A DNA stretch of 6,243 bases from Bacteroidota bacterium (GTDB taxonomy: Bacteria; Bacteroidota; Bacteroidia; Bacteroidales; PUMT01): assembly GCA_003567115.1 (NCBI GenBank), contig PXAP01000325.1, forward strand, positions 1-6,243, read 5' to 3'. Made by a program: the position numbers and the translations under genes. Shown here piece by piece: positions 5,609 to 6,243 of this stretch (its first letter is position 1; every line of letters starts with the position of its first letter). The notes under the pieces were generated by a model. That model worked only from the letters and a program-made list of their open reading frames with translations, was not told the DNA's origin and ran no database searches.

Positions 5609-6243
5609 ATGAGCAATCAAATCGATTATTCAGGTTTCATTGAAAGATACCTGAACGAAACCATGGAGCAGGATGAACTAAAATGGTTCAATCAAGAGAT
5701 GAAAATTAATCATTCTCTCGCAGAAGAGGTGGAATTGCAAAGGGAGATTGGTAAAGCCATTCTGAATGAAGAAACTCTGGCATTCCGTGCACAGATCAGC
5801 AGCCTGTTCGGGAAGGATAAGCCGGTAAAACAGGCTAAAGTGCGTAACCGGCAAAAAAGGTTAAAAATACCTGCCTCCGTACGTGTTGCTGTTGCCTCAC
5901 TCGCTGCACTTATAATAATAGGCACCGGCATCTATCTTTATACACACAGAACCATACCTGCAGACACTCTTTTTCAGACGTACTACGAACCATATGATGG
6001 TCTGATGAACATTCGTTCCAGCAATTCTCAGGTTGCTGATCTGCTTGTAGCAGCAATGCAGAAGTACGAGCAAAGGGACTTCCAGGCGGCACTCCTGCTT
6101 TTTGAGACCATTCTTGCCAGCGACAGGGAAAATACCACCTCCAGTTTTTATTCGGGCATATCATACATGGAAACAGATCGTTTCAAAGTTGCCGAACAAT
6201 CCTTTGAAGGAATTATCGATCATGACGACAATCTTTTTATTGA
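5609..6243 (+). CDS. Anti-sigma-like, single-span membrane protein with TPR region, cut by right edge
   Basis: The frame opens at ATG 5609 and stays open for 211 codons to the window end, with no stop. The N-terminal cytoplasmic part (about 1-90) starts SNQIDYSGFIERYLNETMEQ and has the FIERYL...E...L-W-F pattern, followed by a charged helix. This resembles the heads of anti-sigma-type and TPR membrane proteins in Bacteroidota. It has no zinc-binding His/Cys set. A basic stretch (RNRQKRLKIP) leads into one transmembrane helix at about 91-111 (RVAVASLAALIIIGTGIYLY). The outer part contains TPR-like helices at about 141-205, such as LLVAAMQKYEQRDFQAALLL and FYSGISYMETDRFKVAEQSF. The start has an AATATC-ATG context with no Shine-Dalgarno sequence. 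A role in holding the nearby sigma factor is possible but not shown. A general TPR scaffold protein is the alternative. Confidence 0.82.
   Translation, partial: MSNQIDYSGFIERYLNETMEQDELKWFNQEMKINHSLAEEVELQREIGKAILNEETLAFRAQISSLFGKDKPVKQAKVRNRQKRLKIPASVRVAVASLAALIIIGTGIYLYTHRTIPADTLFQTYYEPYDGLMNIRSSNSQVADLLVAAMQKYEQRDFQAALLLFETILASDRENTTSSFYSGISYMETDRFKVAEQSFEGIIDHDDNLFI

Noticed and set aside
5710..6164. Two minus-strand frames (5710-5931 and 5910-6164)
   Set aside because: They are antisense shadows of the anti-sigma-like TPR gene, whose membrane helix and TPR pattern show the real frame.
1..6243. CRISPR array, tRNA, rRNA or an intact insertion sequence
   Set aside because: No regularly spaced repeats, no cloverleaf or rRNA-like stretch and no transposase frame were found on either strand.

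Overview
The window looks like a chromosomal stretch from a member of the Bacteroidota, probably a Bacteroidales/Marinilabiliales-type organism. Four things suggest this. There is an exact Bacteroidota-type promoter (TTTG, 20 nt, TAGGTTTG). Shine-Dalgarno sequences are absent before the starts, which instead have A/T-rich leaders. There is a TPR-CHAT protein. There is a small peptide with the double-glycine leader typical of this phylum. The assignment rests on sequence character only; no database search was possible.

Layout from left to right. At 1-288 (minus) is the N-terminal part of a mechanosensitive-channel-like membrane protein, cut by the window edge. At 336-545 (minus) is a doubtful 69-residue single-span membrane ORF. 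At 573-1193 (plus) is a sigma-70 family (ECF-like) sigma factor with a recognisable promoter at 507-538. It converges on a large gene at 1340-4150 (minus) for a 936-residue protein made of a signal peptide, TPR repeats, a CHAT protease domain and a C-terminal membrane anchor. The 628-bp divergent gap at 4151-4778 holds several inverted repeats and a composite palindromic element. At 4779-4931 (plus) is a 50-codon gene, missed by ordinary length cut-offs, for a GG-leader precursor peptide. A second gap of 677 bp (4932-5608) is rich in stem-loops and carries another copy of the repeat motif. From 5609 to the right edge (plus) runs the start of a membrane protein with an anti-sigma-like cytoplasmic head, one transmembrane helix and a TPR-like C-terminal part.

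The most interesting reading is that the sigma factor, the CHAT protease (predicted to lie outside the cytoplasm), the GG-leader peptide and the anti-sigma-like TPR membrane protein form one signalling or peptide-maturation module. The parts are visible in the sequence. Their functional link is inference from adjacency. No transporter, C39 peptidase or tailoring enzyme lies in the window, so the module may continue to the right.
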